From contig NZ_VFEU01000001.1 of assembly GCF_007858255.1 (NCBI RefSeq), forward strand, positions 372,001 to 436,000: DNA of 64,000 nt, in the 5' to 3' direction. This document shows positions 37,932 through 47,289 of the stretch, piece by piece. Positions within the stretch are counted from its first letter, which is position 1. The number at the start of each line of letters is the position of its first letter. The translations under genes were made by a program, and so were the position numbers. A model generated the notes under the pieces. That model was not told the origin of the DNA, made no database searches, and saw only the letters and a list, made by a program, of their open reading frames with translations. The stretch is from Pseudomonas rhodesiae. GTDB lineage: Bacteria > Pseudomonadota > Gammaproteobacteria > Pseudomonadales > Pseudomonadaceae.

Positions 37932-39992
37932 TTAGAAGCTCATGTCCACCTTGGTCCAGAGCGTGCGCCCCGGCTCCTTGAGGGCTTGCGGATCGCTCGC
38001 CGGGTAGCCGAACCCGGCGTTGCCGGCCAGGTTCAGGTGCTCGGCGTAGGCCTTGCCGAACAGGTTGTCGACGCCGGTGCTGACTTTGAAGTTTTTATTG
38101 ATGCGATAAGCCCCGTTCAGCGAGAACACGCCAAACCCGCCGCTCTTGTCATAGTCCTTGCCGACCACATTGCCTTTGTTCTGGTCGATGCGGTTTTGCG
38201 CCGCGACTACCCGCCACAGGGCTCCGGCGCTCCAGTTATCCTCGCTGTACGTCAGGCCCAGGCGGGTATCCAGCGGCGGCATTTGCGGCAGGGCCTGGCC
38301 GTCGCTGCTGTTCTTGCCCCAGGCGTAGGCCAGGGTCGCATCGGCTTTCCAGTGCTGGGTCAATTTGTAAGCCGCGCCCAGTTCGCCGCCCATGATGCGT
38401 GCGTCCACATTGCGTGCCTGGGAGGTGGTGCCCATCATGCCGGGCTTGTAATCGAACAGGATAAAGTCGCGCACCTGGCCGACGTAGCCCGATGCCCAGG
38501 CTTCGAGCGTGTCGGTTTTGTACTGCGCGCCGACGTCGAGCTGGGTGGTTTTCTCCGGCTTCACACCCTCGAATGCATTCACCGAACCGACCGCGCCGGT
38601 GTTGGGCGAAAACAGCTCCCAGTAGTCCGGGAAACGCTGCGAATGGCCGAGCCCGGCGTAGACAGTCGTGGGGCTGTCCGCCAGGTCGTGCTCATAGCGC
38701 ATAAAGCCCGACGGCAAAGTGTCGGCGCGGGTCTCGTCGGCGGTGGGGTTGGCGCGTTTGCTCATGCCCGAGCCGGTGGTCTGGCGAAAGTCCTTGGCCG
38801 AGGCGCGGTCCAGGCGCGCGCCGCTGACCAGGCGATCACGGTCGGCGGCATACCAGGTGAGTTCGCCAAACACGCCGTAGTTGTGGAAGTCGGCGTCCTT
38901 GTCGCGCGGCAGGTTTTTGTAGGTGTCGATGCCCATACTGCTGCGTTGGCGGTGTTCGTTGGTCTGGGCGTCCAGGCCGCCGATCAACTGCACGTCGGCC
39001 CAGCGCCAAGTGGCCTTGATGCGGGCACCGAGGGTGCGTCGGTCGACGTTGGAGGCCATGGGGCCGGCCATCATCCCGGTGCCCGACGGCGTGCGCAGGC
39101 TGTAGTTGTCCATCACATGGTCGGCGTAGTTGTAGTAAACCTGGGCTTCGACCTTATCCAGCACCTCGCCGATATTCGACTTTTCGAAGCGCAGCCCCAG
39201 GCTCTCGCGCAGGAACTGCGAACCGTCCATGCCGCGCCCGGCGTAGCGCGCTTCGCCGTCGCCACGGCCAGCGGTAAGTTCCAGCAAGGTGTCGGCGTCG
39301 GGGGTGAAACCCACCGCAACGTCACCGTTCCACTTGTCATAGCGCGAGGCGACTGTGTCGTTATGGCCGTCCTTGTAGTCATCGGCGTGGGCCTGGTTGC
39401 CGATCACTCGCACGTAGCCCAACGGCCCGCCGGCGGCGGCATCGATGACCTTGTCGAAGCGTCCGTTGGAGCCGGCCAGCACACTGGCGTTGAGACGCGT
39501 GCCGAGTTCGCCGAAATGCTCAGGCTCACGGTCGAACAGGATCGTGCCGGCCGAGGCGCCCGGGCCCCAGAGTACGGTTTGCGGGCCTTTGATCACGGTG
39601 AGAGTGTCGTAGGTTTCCGGCGAGATGTAGGAGGTGGGCGCATCCATACGACCGGGACAGGCACCGAGCATCATGCTGCCGTTGGTGAGGATATTCAGGC
39701 GCGAACCGAACATGCCGCGCAGCACCGGGTCGCCATTGGTGCCGCCGTTGCGTACCAGGGCGAAGCCGGGGATGGTCTTGAGGTAGTCGCCGCCATCGCT
39801 GGCGGGCACCGGTTGACGGGGATCCTTGGGGTTGGTGACCACGGTCAGCGGCGAGCTGGGGGCGATTGCGGTGATCACCGTGGGGCTCAATTCATGTTCG
39901 TCGGCGTGGGCCATCGGAACCAACAGTGCGCCGCACAGAACGGCGAACACGGGGGTGCTTCCCAAACGGGAGTCAGCAGAAAACCTGGACAT
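37932..39992 (-). CDS. oprC: TonB-dependent copper receptor (OprC/NosA type)
   Basis: 686 residues. A signal peptide (TPVFAVLCGALLVPMAHA) is followed by a plug domain: DGGDYLKTIPGFALVRNGGT, GDPVLRGMFGSRLNILTNGS, MMLGACPGRMDAPTSYI and VIKGPQTVLWGPGA. The CPGRMD segment and Met-rich patches (DYKPGMMGTTSQ; TGMMAGPMASN) match the copper receptor family OprC. A 22-strand barrel ends in TLWTKVDMSF with terminal Phe. Imports copper across the outer membrane. ATG 39992 (MSRFSADSR) is preferred, with 39992 or 40007 as choices. The neighbours also bind copper. Confidence 0.9.
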   Translation of the reverse strand: MSRFSADSRLGSTPVFAVLCGALLVPMAHADEHELSPTVITAIAPSSPLTVVTNPKDPRQPVPASDGGDYLKTIPGFALVRNGGTNGDPVLRGMFGSRLNILTNGSMMLGACPGRMDAPTSYISPETYDTLTVIKGPQTVLWGPGASAGTILFDREPEHFGELGTRLNASVLAGSNGRFDKVIDAAAGGPLGYVRVIGNQAHADDYKDGHNDTVASRYDKWNGDVAVGFTPDADTLLELTAGRGDGEARYAGRGMDGSQFLRESLGLRFEKSNIGEVLDKVEAQVYYNYADHVMDNYSLRTPSGTGMMAGPMASNVDRRTLGARIKATWRWADVQLIGGLDAQTNEHRQRSSMGIDTYKNLPRDKDADFHNYGVFGELTWYAADRDRLVSGARLDRASAKDFRQTTGSGMSKRANPTADETRADTLPSGFMRYEHDLADSPTTVYAGLGHSQRFPDYWELFSPNTGAVGSVNAFEGVKPEKTTQLDVGAQYKTDTLEAWASGYVGQVRDFILFDYKPGMMGTTSQARNVDARIMGGELGAAYKLTQHWKADATLAYAWGKNSSDGQALPQMPPLDTRLGLTYSEDNWSAGALWRVVAAQNRIDQNKGNVVGKDYDKSGGFGVFSLNGAYRINKNFKVSTGVDNLFGKAYAEHLNLAGNAGFGYPASDPQALKEPGRTLWTKVDMSF

Positions 39993-40085
39993 GACAAATT
40001 CCATCAATCAATCGTAAACAACACGGCCAGCAGCCTGCGGCTGTCTATCTAAAGTCGGCCGGGGTGAAGTAACGGGGTTGAGTGC

Positions 40086-40487
40086 TTACGTTGCGATGGG
40101 CGGCGCACGGCTGCGGGCGCCGGGGAAGATGCTCTGCCGGGCATGGCCCAGGCGCGTGGCGGGGGTGAGGGCGTTGGCCGGCGGTGGGGCGCCGACGGCC
40201 ACGAAGGACGCGTTGCCGGGCAGGGCCGGGCAACTGAACAGCAGCTCGCAGTAGCCGCATTTGGCCCACAGCGCGTGGTGCTCGCTAGGGGCCTTGGGAT
40301 GATGGGAGTCGCCGTGGTCAGCGGGCATCTCCATGGGCATTGCCATGGACATACCGGCGTGATGATCCATCGGCATCGCTTGGGAAATCAGCGGGCCGAT
40401 AAAGATCATCAGCATGGCGAACAGGCTGATCCAACTGCCGCGTGTTACACGGCGGCGGGGAGACAACCTGGCGCGAGGGGCGCCCAT
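40086..40487 (-). CDS. DUF2946 family protein (copper-locus)
   Basis: 133 residues. One N-terminal membrane segment (SWISLFAMLMIFIGPLISQA), then a Met/His-rich stretch (MDHHAGMSMAMPMEMPADHG, DSHHPKAPSEHH) and KCGYCELLFSCPAL with three Cys, typical of DUF2946 proteins found next to copper receptors. Likely anchored in the periplasm and metal-binding. Between the PCu(A)C chaperone and oprC genes, 11 bases from the former. Confidence 0.82.
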   Translation of the reverse strand: MGAPRARLSPRRRVTRGSWISLFAMLMIFIGPLISQAMPMDHHAGMSMAMPMEMPADHGDSHHPKAPSEHHALWAKCGYCELLFSCPALPGNASFVAVGAPPPANALTPATRLGHARQSIFPGARSRAPPIAT

Positions 40488-40498
40488 CGAGCTTCAGC

Positions 40499-40981
40499 CT
40501 ATTGCGGGTGCTGGTGCTCGTGACTGGCCATGGGCGGCATTTTCTGCACTGACACTTGCACCTCGACCTTGCCGGCCTTTTCGAAGGTCAGGGTCAGCGG
40601 GAACTGTTTGCCATCGGCCAGCAGGCTGCGGTCTTTGAGGCCCAGCAACATCACATGGTAGGCCATGGGCGCGAACGTCAGATCGCCTTTGGCCGGCACG
40701 GCCACGTTGGGCACCTTTTGCATTTTCATCAGGGCGCCTTGCATGACGTGCTCGTGCAACTGCGCCTCTTGCGCCACTGGCGTCTCGGCGCTGAGCAGGC
40801 GGTCCGGTGTTTCTGCGGTGTTATGCACCACGAAATACGCCGCGACGGTGGGCGCATTGGGTGGCAACTCCTGGGACCAGGGATCGCTGACCAGCAGGTC
40901 GCCGGCCTTGTAGTCTTGAGCATTGGCAGCACTGAACACCGGCAGCAGCAACGCGGCCAGAAGCAGGGAAGATTTGAGCAT
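40499..40981 (-). CDS. PCu(A)C-family periplasmic copper chaperone
   Basis: 160 residues with a signal peptide (LLLAALLLPVFSAANA). The PCu(A)C copper site is visible as HEHVMQGALMKMQKV followed by LTFAPMAYHVMLLGL (HxnM...HxM pattern), and a His tail (HEHQHPQ). It binds Cu(I) in the periplasm and is often linked to copper acquisition or cytochrome oxidase assembly. First-strand order puts it upstream of DUF2946 and oprC in one unit. Confidence 0.9.
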   Translation of the reverse strand: MLKSSLLLAALLLPVFSAANAQDYKAGDLLVSDPWSQELPPNAPTVAAYFVVHNTAETPDRLLSAETPVAQEAQLHEHVMQGALMKMQKVPNVAVPAKGDLTFAPMAYHVMLLGLKDRSLLADGKQFPLTLTFEKAGKVEVQVSVQKMPPMASHEHQHPQ

Positions 40982-41027
40982 GGCAGTTCTCCAGAACGGT
41001 TCTAAACGCAGTTCACTTGCGAAAAAA

Positions 41028-41423
41028 CTAGACCGTTGGAGAGGCGCGGGGGTTGAGGCTCGGCCATTGTTGGCGCGGGGTGGGGGTCTGCAATAACGGC
41101 GGCGATAGGCTTTGTAGCGGCTCGAAGCGCGTCACATACAACTGCGGCACATGCCCCGGCAATGCCACCAACGAAGGTGAGCCCGAGCAACACCAGCAAT
41201 GCTGCATGGTGGAATGATCGTCCGGCTGCGGTGCCGGAATCTCCAGTTTGCCCAGTTCGATAGTCTTGAGGCTGGCGCCATTGGATGAACAGAAACTACC
41301 CCACAGCAGTTGCTGCACAGGGTCCTTGGACTGCTGCATCGCTCCGGCCAGCGGCATGGCAAACGCGTTGAACAGCACTGCAAAGCAGGCGATCCAGACG
41401 ATTGCAAAGCGTTGACGGGCCAT
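41028..41423 (-). CDS. DUF2946 family protein (second copy, copper-locus)
   Basis: 131 residues. Membrane-spanning or signal segment (AIVWIACFAVLFNAFAMPLA), then GSFCSSNGAS and HCWCCSGSP, the Cys-rich DUF2946 signature. It is 46 bases upstream of the PCu(A)C gene on the same strand, forming the likely head of the copper operon. Low sequence similarity to the first copy apart from the Cys motif region. Confidence 0.78.
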   Translation of the reverse strand: MARQRFAIVWIACFAVLFNAFAMPLAGAMQQSKDPVQQLLWGSFCSSNGASLKTIELGKLEIPAPQPDDHSTMQHCWCCSGSPSLVALPGHVPQLYVTRFEPLQSLSPPLLQTPTPRQQWPSLNPRASPTV

Positions 41424-41520
41424 GGCGGAAAATCCGTAGGGTTAAACGATCAGGCCGGTATTTAGCCTGATCGGCGGGGATAAGTAAAAAGCGGCGGTGT
41501 GGTTTGGTGTCGCAGTGCTA

Positions 41521-41811
41521 TCAGATCACTGTGGCGTGCAGCTTGAGGCCCAACGCTTTCATGACTTTCATGATAGTCGCGAACTCGGGATTGCCACTGT
41601 TGGAGAGGGCTTTGTACAGACTTTCTCTGCCGAGGCCGGCGTCGCGGGCTACTTGGGTCATGCCTTGGGCGCGGGCGATGTCGTTGAGAGCGGTGCGAAT
41701 CAATAGACCATCGCCAGCATCATCCTCAAAGCAGGTCTCTAAATATGCAGCCATTTCCAGAGGGGTTTTCAGATATTTTGCCGCATCGAAGCGGGAAAAG
41801 GACTCGCTCAT
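41521..41811 (-). CDS. HigA2-like antitoxin (addiction-module XRE family)
   Basis: 96 residues. The tail region carries a helix-turn-helix (GMTQVARDAGLGRESLYKAL) and SGNPEFATIMKVMKALGLKL, typical of the putative addiction-module antidote family. It lies 3 bases after the toxin gene on the same strand, so the order is toxin then antitoxin as in higBA. Expected to bind the toxin and repress the operon. Confidence 0.88.
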   Translation of the reverse strand: MSESFSRFDAAKYLKTPLEMAAYLETCFEDDAGDGLLIRTALNDIARAQGMTQVARDAGLGRESLYKALSNSGNPEFATIMKVMKALGLKLHATVI

Positions 41812-41814
41812 AAT

Positions 41815-42120
41815 TTATTCCTCACTACCAAAATTTATCGCAATTTGCTTTGCTCGTTTGATGTCTCTGCTCTGTGTTGATTTATCACCGCCGATTAGTA
41901 ATAGATAAACCACTTCGTCTCGGCGGGTGAAGTAAACGCGATACCCAGGGCCGTAATGGATCCGCATTTCAAACACTCCATCCCCCACTGATTCGCAGTC
42001 GCCAAAATTTCCGGCTTCAGCCATTCGCACTCTCTTGACCACACGAACTTTTACGAACGGGTCCCGAACAGCTTCCAGCCAGTTGGCAAACTCAATGGTT
42101 TCATTGAACTCGATTGTCAT
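41815..42120 (-). CDS. RelE/HigB2-like toxin (addiction-module killer protein)
   Basis: 101 residues. FANWLEAVRDPFVKVRVVKR, GDCESVGDGVFEMRIHYGPG, YRVYFTRRDEVVYLLLIGGD and KSTQSRDIKRAKQIA are the conserved blocks of this RelE/ParE-fold family (C-terminal GGDKxTQxxDI). Probably a ribosome-dependent mRNA interferase. Paired with the antitoxin gene 3 bases downstream. Confidence 0.9.
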   Translation of the reverse strand: MTIEFNETIEFANWLEAVRDPFVKVRVVKRVRMAEAGNFGDCESVGDGVFEMRIHYGPGYRVYFTRRDEVVYLLLIGGDKSTQSRDIKRAKQIAINFGSEE

Positions 42121-42331
42121 GGATCGTATTCCTCAGGATACAAGTTGGCAAGCTGTGACACGTTGTCGAAACGGCGTGCCCCCCCTCGCGGGCGCTGACG
42201 CAAAACCGCGAAACGGGAGGTTAGGGCGGGGGCTTTTGGCTGAGCCAGCCAGCTGGCTCGGAAGTGTCTGTAGGTGGATTCTGCATTTAAGGCGGGGTAA
42301 AAATCGGCGACCGTTCGGGTGGTATCGGCGT

Positions 42332-42507
42332 CTGTTTACCGTAGCCGCTGGCATCAGCACCGGAGACCTGTTGGTCAACCTCAGCGAAGCACTCGCCTCG
42401 GCCAATGCGCTGAGTAGCGATTGCTCGGCGTTGCGCAGTTGATCAAACTGGCGCAGTGACTGGCGGATCGTGTGCACAGTGGTGTCGGACAGGCGATAGC
42501 CACAAGC
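42332..42507 (+). pseudogene. Possible remnant of a DUF3077/DUF6124-type protein gene
   Basis: On the plus strand, LFTVAAGISTGDLLVNLSEA followed by LASANALSSD resembles the conserved core of small pseudomonad proteins of the DUF3077/DUF6124 kind, but the frame stops at 42440 and the following sequence (QLIKLAQ, LADRVHSGVG) continues only in another frame with an in-frame stop. No start or ribosome-binding site is seen. A 131-codon minus-strand frame covers the same bases and is an alternative reading. The likeness is from memory. Confidence 0.3.
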
Positions 42508-42529
42508 CGCTAACGCCACAACAAACAAG

Positions 42530-42616
42530 GTGGGAGGGGGCTTGCCCCCGATAGCGTTGTGTCAGTCGCTGATTTGCTGGCTGAACTATCGCCATCGGGG
42601 GCAAGCCCCCTCCCAC
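42530..42616. repeat. REPIN downstream of cobK
   Basis: GTGGGAGGGGGCTTGCCCCC GATAGC ... GCCATCGGGGGCAAGCCCCCTCCCAC, ~87-bp form with GTGTCAGTCG spacer. It begins right after the cobK stop codon region on the minus strand and may end the cobL-cobK transcript. Confidence 0.92.
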
Positions 42617-42617
42617 A

Positions 42618-43352
42618 TTAGGTTTGTGGTGCTCCACGAGTGTGTATTGCCTGTAGCAGCGCTGACACGGCTGTGAATTCTCGGTCCACCGCCGCCAACA
42701 CTGGCCGCTTCAACACCAGCACTGGCACCCCGCGTTCCCGCGCCACTTCCAGCTTCGGCTCGGTGGCGGCACTGCCGCTGTTCTTGCTGATCAGTACATC
42801 GATCCCACGCCGTTCAAACAGCGCGCGTTCATCTTCGAGCAGAAACGGCCCGCGTGCGCCAATCACTTCACAGCGATCATTGCCGGGGTACACATCCAAT
42901 GCGCGCAGTGTCCAGAATTGCTCGGCGGGGATTTCGTCGAGGTGCTGCAACGGTTCGCGGCCCAAGGTGAAGAGCGGGCGCTTGAAGGGTTTCAGGGCTT
43001 CGATCAGCTCGGCCCAGTCACTCACTTCGCGCCAGTCATCACCGGCCTGCGGCTGCCACGCCGGACGGCGCAGGGCCCAGCAAGGGATGCCACTCAACCG
43101 CGCAGCCTCGGCGGCGTTACGGCTTATCTGCGCCGCATAGGGATGGGTCGCGTCGAGGATCAGGCTGATTCCTTCATCACGGACAAACTGCGCCAGGCCC
43201 TCAGCGCCGCCATAACCACCGACACGCACTTGGCAGCTGAGATCGGTCGGCACACGCCCCACCCCCGCCAAACTGTAGGTGTGCTGCGGGCCCAATGTGC
43301 GGGCAATGGCGAGGGCCTCGGTCACACCCCCCAGCAGCAGAATCCTGTTCAT
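42618..43352 (-). CDS. cobK: Precorrin-6A reductase
   Basis: 244 residues. [17 protein letters not shown] is the opening Rossmann-like motif, then [44 protein letters not shown] and [20 protein letters not shown], the last being the C-terminal signature. Reduces precorrin-6A to precorrin-6B with NADPH in aerobic cobalamin synthesis. Starts within the cobL stop (ATGA overlap). Confidence 0.93.
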   Translation of the reverse strand: MNRILLLGGVTEALAIARTLGPQHTYSLAGVGRVPTDLSCQVRVGGYGGAEGLAQFVRDEGISLILDATHPYAAQISRNAAEAARLSGIPCWALRRPAWQPQAGDDWREVSDWAELIEALKPFKRPLFTLGREPLQHLDEIPAEQFWTLRALDVYPGNDRCEVIGARGPFLLEDERALFERRGIDVLISKNSGSAATEPKLEVARERGVPVLVLKRPVLAAVDREFTAVSALLQAIHTRGAPQT

Positions 43353-44554
43353 AGTGGCTTGATCACTTCGAGCAAAGTGATCGGCAGCGCCTGGCGCCAG
43401 GTATCGAAGTCGCCCAACGGCTGGGCCTGGGCCACATGGATGCGCGTCAGTTCGCCGCCGTGCCGGGCGCGCCAGTTCATCAGGGTTATTTCGCTTTGCA
43501 GAGTGACCGCGTTGGCGACCAGTCGGCCGCCGGGGCGTAGGTGTTGCCAGCAGGTATCGAGTACGCCGTCGCGGGTGACGCCGCCGCCGATGAAGATCGC
43601 GTCCGGGGCTTCAAGGCCTTGCAGCGCGTCCGGCGCTTTACCACGAATCAGTTGCAGGCCGGGTACACCAAGGGCGTCGCGGTTATGTTCGATCAGGGTT
43701 TGGCGGCCTTCATCGGCCTCGATCGCCAGCGCGCGGCAGCTGGGGTGGGCGCGCATCCATTCGATGCCGATGGAGCCGCTGCCCGCGCCCACATCCCACA
43801 GCAGTTCGCCGGGCATGGGGGCGAGGCGGGCGAGGGTCATGGCGCGCACGTCGCGCTTGGTCAGTTGGCCGTCGTGCTGGAACGCCGAATCGGGCAACCC
43901 CGCCAGGCGTGACAGGCGCGGCGCCGTGGCATCCGCCACACAGTCGATGGCAACCAGGTTCAAATCGGCCACGCATGTGTGTTGCCACGCCTGCGCCAAC
44001 CCATCGATGCGCTGTTCCTGCGCCCCGCCCAGGTGTTCGAACACGCTCAACCGGCTAGGTCCAAAGCCTGACTCAGCCAATAGCGAGGCGATCAAGGCAG
44101 GGCTGCGACCGTCATTGCTCAACACCAACAACCGCACGCCGCTGGCCAGATGCGCGTTAAGCGCCGCCAACGAGCGCGCCACCACGGAGAGCGTCACTAC
44201 GTCCTGCAACGGCCAGCCCAACCGCGCCGCCGCCAACGACACCGACGACGGCGCCGGCAAGATCAGCAACTCCTGTGCGGCCACTTGCCGCGCCAGGCTG
44301 GCCCCTACGCCGTAGAACATCGGGTCGCCGCTGGCCAGCACGCACACAGGCTCACCGCGCCGCGCCAACACCGGCTCCAGGGAAAACGGGCTCGGCCATA
44401 ATTGCCGCTCGCCTCGAATACACATCGGCAACAGATCCAACTGGCGTTGCCCGCCGATTATCCGTGAGGCGCGCAACAGGGCGTGCCGGGCGTTCCTGCC
44501 CAGCCCCTTGAAGCCGTCTTCACCGATGCCTACTACCGTCAGCCAGGGCGACAT
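43349..44554 (-). CDS. cobL: Precorrin-6B C5,15-methyltransferase (decarboxylating)
   Basis: 401 residues in two domains: an N-terminal CbiE-type methyltransferase ([40 protein letters not shown]) and a C-terminal CbiT-type domain ([59 protein letters not shown]). Methylates C5 and C15 and decarboxylates precorrin-6B. Divergent from cobG with 95 bases between; no cobalamin riboswitch was recognised in that gap. Confidence 0.94.
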   Translation of the reverse strand: MSPWLTVVGIGEDGFKGLGRNARHALLRASRIIGGQRQLDLLPMCIRGERQLWPSPFSLEPVLARRGEPVCVLASGDPMFYGVGASLARQVAAQELLILPAPSSVSLAAARLGWPLQDVVTLSVVARSLAALNAHLASGVRLLVLSNDGRSPALIASLLAESGFGPSRLSVFEHLGGAQEQRIDGLAQAWQHTCVADLNLVAIDCVADATAPRLSRLAGLPDSAFQHDGQLTKRDVRAMTLARLAPMPGELLWDVGAGSGSIGIEWMRAHPSCRALAIEADEGRQTLIEHNRDALGVPGLQLIRGKAPDALQGLEAPDAIFIGGGVTRDGVLDTCWQHLRPGGRLVANAVTLQSEITLMNWRARHGGELTRIHVAQAQPLGDFDTWRQALPITLLEVIKPL

Positions 44555-44649
44555 AGGGATTCCTTGAACGACATCCGACGGGCAGGCTTTTCATGCCGCC
44601 GGACAAAGCAGGCATAATACCGCGCCTTTGCCCATGAACCGGTAGCCCC

Positions 44650-45939
44650 GTGAAGCCAACGCCCGCTGTGAATACCTTGCGCCCCTCGGCTTGTCCGGGG
44701 TTGCTGCGTATTGTCCAGGCGCTGGATGGCGGCATCTGCCGGATCAAATTGGCCGGCGGTTCCATCACCGCCGCCCAGGCCCACGCGGTGGCGGACGCCG
44801 CCCAAGCCTATGCCGGTGGGGTGATCGAGGCGACCAATCGCGCCAATCTGCAGATTCGCGGCATCGGCGCCGAGCAGGACGCGTTGATTGCCATGCTGCT
44901 CGCCGCCGATCTTGGGCCGAATAACCCCGCCGGCGATGACGTGCGCAACCTGATGCTCAGCCCCAGCGCCGGCATTGACCCACAGATGCTGTTCGATACC
45001 CGCCCGCTGGCCGAGCAGATTCTCGCCACCTTGCAAAACCATTCGCGGTTTCACCAACTGTCGGCCAAGTTCGCGATCCAGTTGGATGGCGGCGAGGCCC
45101 TGGCGATGCTCGACCATCACCATGACCTGTGGCTATCGGCGTTTGTGCGCGATGGCAAGACATTGCTGGCGTTCGGCCTGGCCGGCTGCCCAGGCCAGGA
45201 TGCCCCCGTGGCGGCGGTGCCGCTGGAGCAGGGCCATGCGCTGGTGGTGGCAGTGCTGGAAGCTTTTCTCGACCTGGCGACCCCCGAGCAAACCCGCATG
45301 CGCCATCTGGATGTGGATAACCTCATGCGCCGCCTGCGTCTGCCGCTGCTGTCGGTGGAGGACTTCAAACGCCCGGCCACTGGCGCGTTGCTGCACATCG
45401 GAAGTTATCCACAAGAGCAAAAGAATCAGTTCTATGTCGCGGCAGGCGCGCCGCTGGGCCGCCTGGACTCGATGATGCTCCAGGGCGCCGCGCAACTGGC
45501 CTGCGAGTACGGCGATGGGACGTTGCGCCTGACCCCTTGGCAGGGCGTGTTGCTGCCCAATATCGAGCGTCCGGTCGTGGTGACCCAGCGCTTGGCGCAG
45601 TTGGGCTTCCTGTGTGCAATCGACGATCCCCTCGCGTGCCTGATCGCCTGCACCGGTTCCAGCGGCTGCGGCAAAGCCCTGGCCGATACCAAAGCTGACG
45701 CTGTGCAACTGGCCGCGCTGCAACCCGGCGTGGAGGTGCACCTGTCCGGCTGCCCGCGCTCCTGCGCTGCGGCGCACACCGCGCCGGTTACCTTGCTGGC
45801 GGTAAGCCCCGGTCACTACGACGTCTATTTTCGCGATGCAGCCCAGCCCGGTTTTGGCCGGCTGCAGGCGCGCACCCTTTCTATTGAAGCGACGGGCACC
45901 TTGCTGCGTGCCCGCCCACGGAGCAACACCGATGATTGA
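44650..45939 (+). CDS. cobG: Precorrin-3B synthase (oxygen-dependent ring contraction preparation)
   Basis: 429 residues. Sulfite/nitrite-reductase-like half domains: GGICRIKLAGGSI, EATNRANLQIRGIG and, at the C-terminus, CTGSSGCGKALADTK with LSGCPRSCAAAH, which carry the Cys ligands of the [4Fe-4S] cluster. CobG hydroxylates precorrin-3A with O2, so the pathway is the aerobic one. Start is GTG at 44650. It overlaps cobH by 8 bases and opens cobG-cobH-cobI-cobJ. Confidence 0.92.
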   Translation: MKPTPAVNTLRPSACPGLLRIVQALDGGICRIKLAGGSITAAQAHAVADAAQAYAGGVIEATNRANLQIRGIGAEQDALIAMLLAADLGPNNPAGDDVRNLMLSPSAGIDPQMLFDTRPLAEQILATLQNHSRFHQLSAKFAIQLDGGEALAMLDHHHDLWLSAFVRDGKTLLAFGLAGCPGQDAPVAAVPLEQGHALVVAVLEAFLDLATPEQTRMRHLDVDNLMRRLRLPLLSVEDFKRPATGALLHIGSYPQEQKNQFYVAAGAPLGRLDSMMLQGAAQLACEYGDGTLRLTPWQGVLLPNIERPVVVTQRLAQLGFLCAIDDPLACLIACTGSSGCGKALADTKADAVQLAALQPGVEVHLSGCPRSCAAAHTAPVTLLAVSPGHYDVYFRDAAQPGFGRLQARTLSIEATGTLLRARPRSNTDD

Positions 45940-46558
45940 TTACATCCGCGACGGTCAGGAGATCTATCGCAACTCCTTCGCCATTATTCGCGCGGAAGCC
46001 AACTTGGCCCGTATCCCGGCTGATTTGGAAAAACTCGCGGTGCGCGTGATTCATGCCTGCGGCATGGTCGAGGCCATCGACGGCTTGCAGTTTTCCGACG
46101 GCGCAGGCAAGGCCGGGCGCGATGCACTGGCCGCCGGCGCGCCGATCCTGTGCGACGCGCGCATGGTCTCCGAGGGTGTGACCCGTGCGCGCCTGCCGGC
46201 CAACAACCCCGTGATCTGCACCCTGCGTGACGACAGCGTGCCGGAATTGGCGCGGGAGCTGGGCAACACCCGTTCCGCCGCCGCCCTGGAACTTTGGCGC
46301 CCACACTTGGAGGGCAGCGTGGTGGTGATCGGCAACGCGCCGACGGCGCTGTTCTATCTGCTGGAGATGCTCGATGCCGGCGCACCGAAACCGGCGTTGA
46401 TCCTGGGCTTTCCGGTGGGGTTTGTCGGTGCCGCCGAATCCAAGGCGATGCTGGCCGCCGACAGCCGTGGCGTGCCGTTCGTGATCATGCAAGGTCGCCT
46501 GGGCGGCAGCGCCATGGCCGCCGCAGCGGTGAATGCGCTCGCCACGGAGGTTGAATAA
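45932..46558 (+). CDS. cobH: Precorrin-8X methylmutase
   Basis: 208 residues. [40 protein letters not shown] (His of the CobH active site), [15 protein letters not shown] and [20 protein letters not shown] are family blocks. Moves the C11 methyl to C12, giving hydrogenobyrinate. ATG 45932 has GGAG upstream; the longer frame from 45836 is inside cobG. Confidence 0.94.
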   Translation: MIDYIRDGQEIYRNSFAIIRAEANLARIPADLEKLAVRVIHACGMVEAIDGLQFSDGAGKAGRDALAAGAPILCDARMVSEGVTRARLPANNPVICTLRDDSVPELARELGNTRSAAALELWRPHLEGSVVVIGNAPTALFYLLEMLDAGAPKPALILGFPVGFVGAAESKAMLAADSRGVPFVIMQGRLGGSAMAAAAVNALATEVE

Positions 46559-47289
46559 TGTCGGCGCGCGGACGCTTGATCGGCCTGGGCGTGGGCCCCG
46601 GCGATCCTGAACTGATCACCGTCAAGGCGCTGCGCCTGCTGCGTGAGTCGCCGGTGGTGGCGTACTTCGTGGCCAAGGGCAAGAAGGGTAACGCCTTCGG
46701 CATCATCGAAGACCATCTGGTGCCACAGCAGACCCTGATGCCGCTGGTGTACCCGGTGACCACCGAAGCGCTGCCGGCACCGCTGTCCTACGAGCAGGTG
46801 ATCAGCGATTTCTACGACACCGCCAGCGTCGATGTGGCCGCGCACCTGGATGCCGGCCGCGACGTGGCGGTGATCTGCGAAGGCGACCCGTTCTTCTACG
46901 GCTCCTATATGTACCTGCACGACCGTCTGGCCGAGCGCTACGAAGCGCAGGTCATCCCTGGCGTGTGCTCAATGCTCGGCGGCGCCTCGGTGCTCGGCGC
47001 GCCACTGGTGTATCGCAACCAGAGCTTGTCGGTGCTTTCGGGCGTGTTGCCCCATGACGACCTCAAGCGCCGCCTGGCGGACGCTGACGCGGCGGTGATC
47101 ATGAAGCTGGGGCGCAATTTCCCCAAGGTGCGCCAGGTGCTCGAAGAGCTCGGCCTGGCCGAGCGCGCGCTGTATGTGGAACGCGCGACCATGGCCAACC
47201 AGAAGATCGTGCCGCTGGATCAAGTGGAACCGATGTCGTCGCCATATTTTTCGCTGATCATCGTGCCCGGTGAACGGTGGCAAGGATGA
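46558..47289 (+). CDS. cobI: Precorrin-2 C20-methyltransferase
   Basis: 243 residues, SAM-dependent. [20 protein letters not shown] is the family opening, with [40 protein letters not shown] (the GDP(F/M)FYGSxM motif) and [14 protein letters not shown]. Methylates precorrin-2 at C20. Start overlaps the cobH stop by one base; end overlaps cobJ by 4 (ATGA). Confidence 0.95.
   Translation: MSARGRLIGLGVGPGDPELITVKALRLLRESPVVAYFVAKGKKGNAFGIIEDHLVPQQTLMPLVYPVTTEALPAPLSYEQVISDFYDTASVDVAAHLDAGRDVAVICEGDPFFYGSYMYLHDRLAERYEAQVIPGVCSMLGGASVLGAPLVYRNQSLSVLSGVLPHDDLKRRLADADAAVIMKLGRNFPKVRQVLEELGLAERALYVERATMANQKIVPLDQVEPMSSPYFSLIIVPGERWQG

Noticed and set aside
42133-42528. 131-codon minus-strand frame upstream of the toxin gene
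   Set aside because: No family likeness, no clear ribosome-binding site, and the plus strand carries a more convincing decayed coding segment.
44555-44649. Possible cobalamin riboswitch between cobL and cobG
   Set aside because: Only 95 bases; no B12-box or conserved GCCACTG core could be found.
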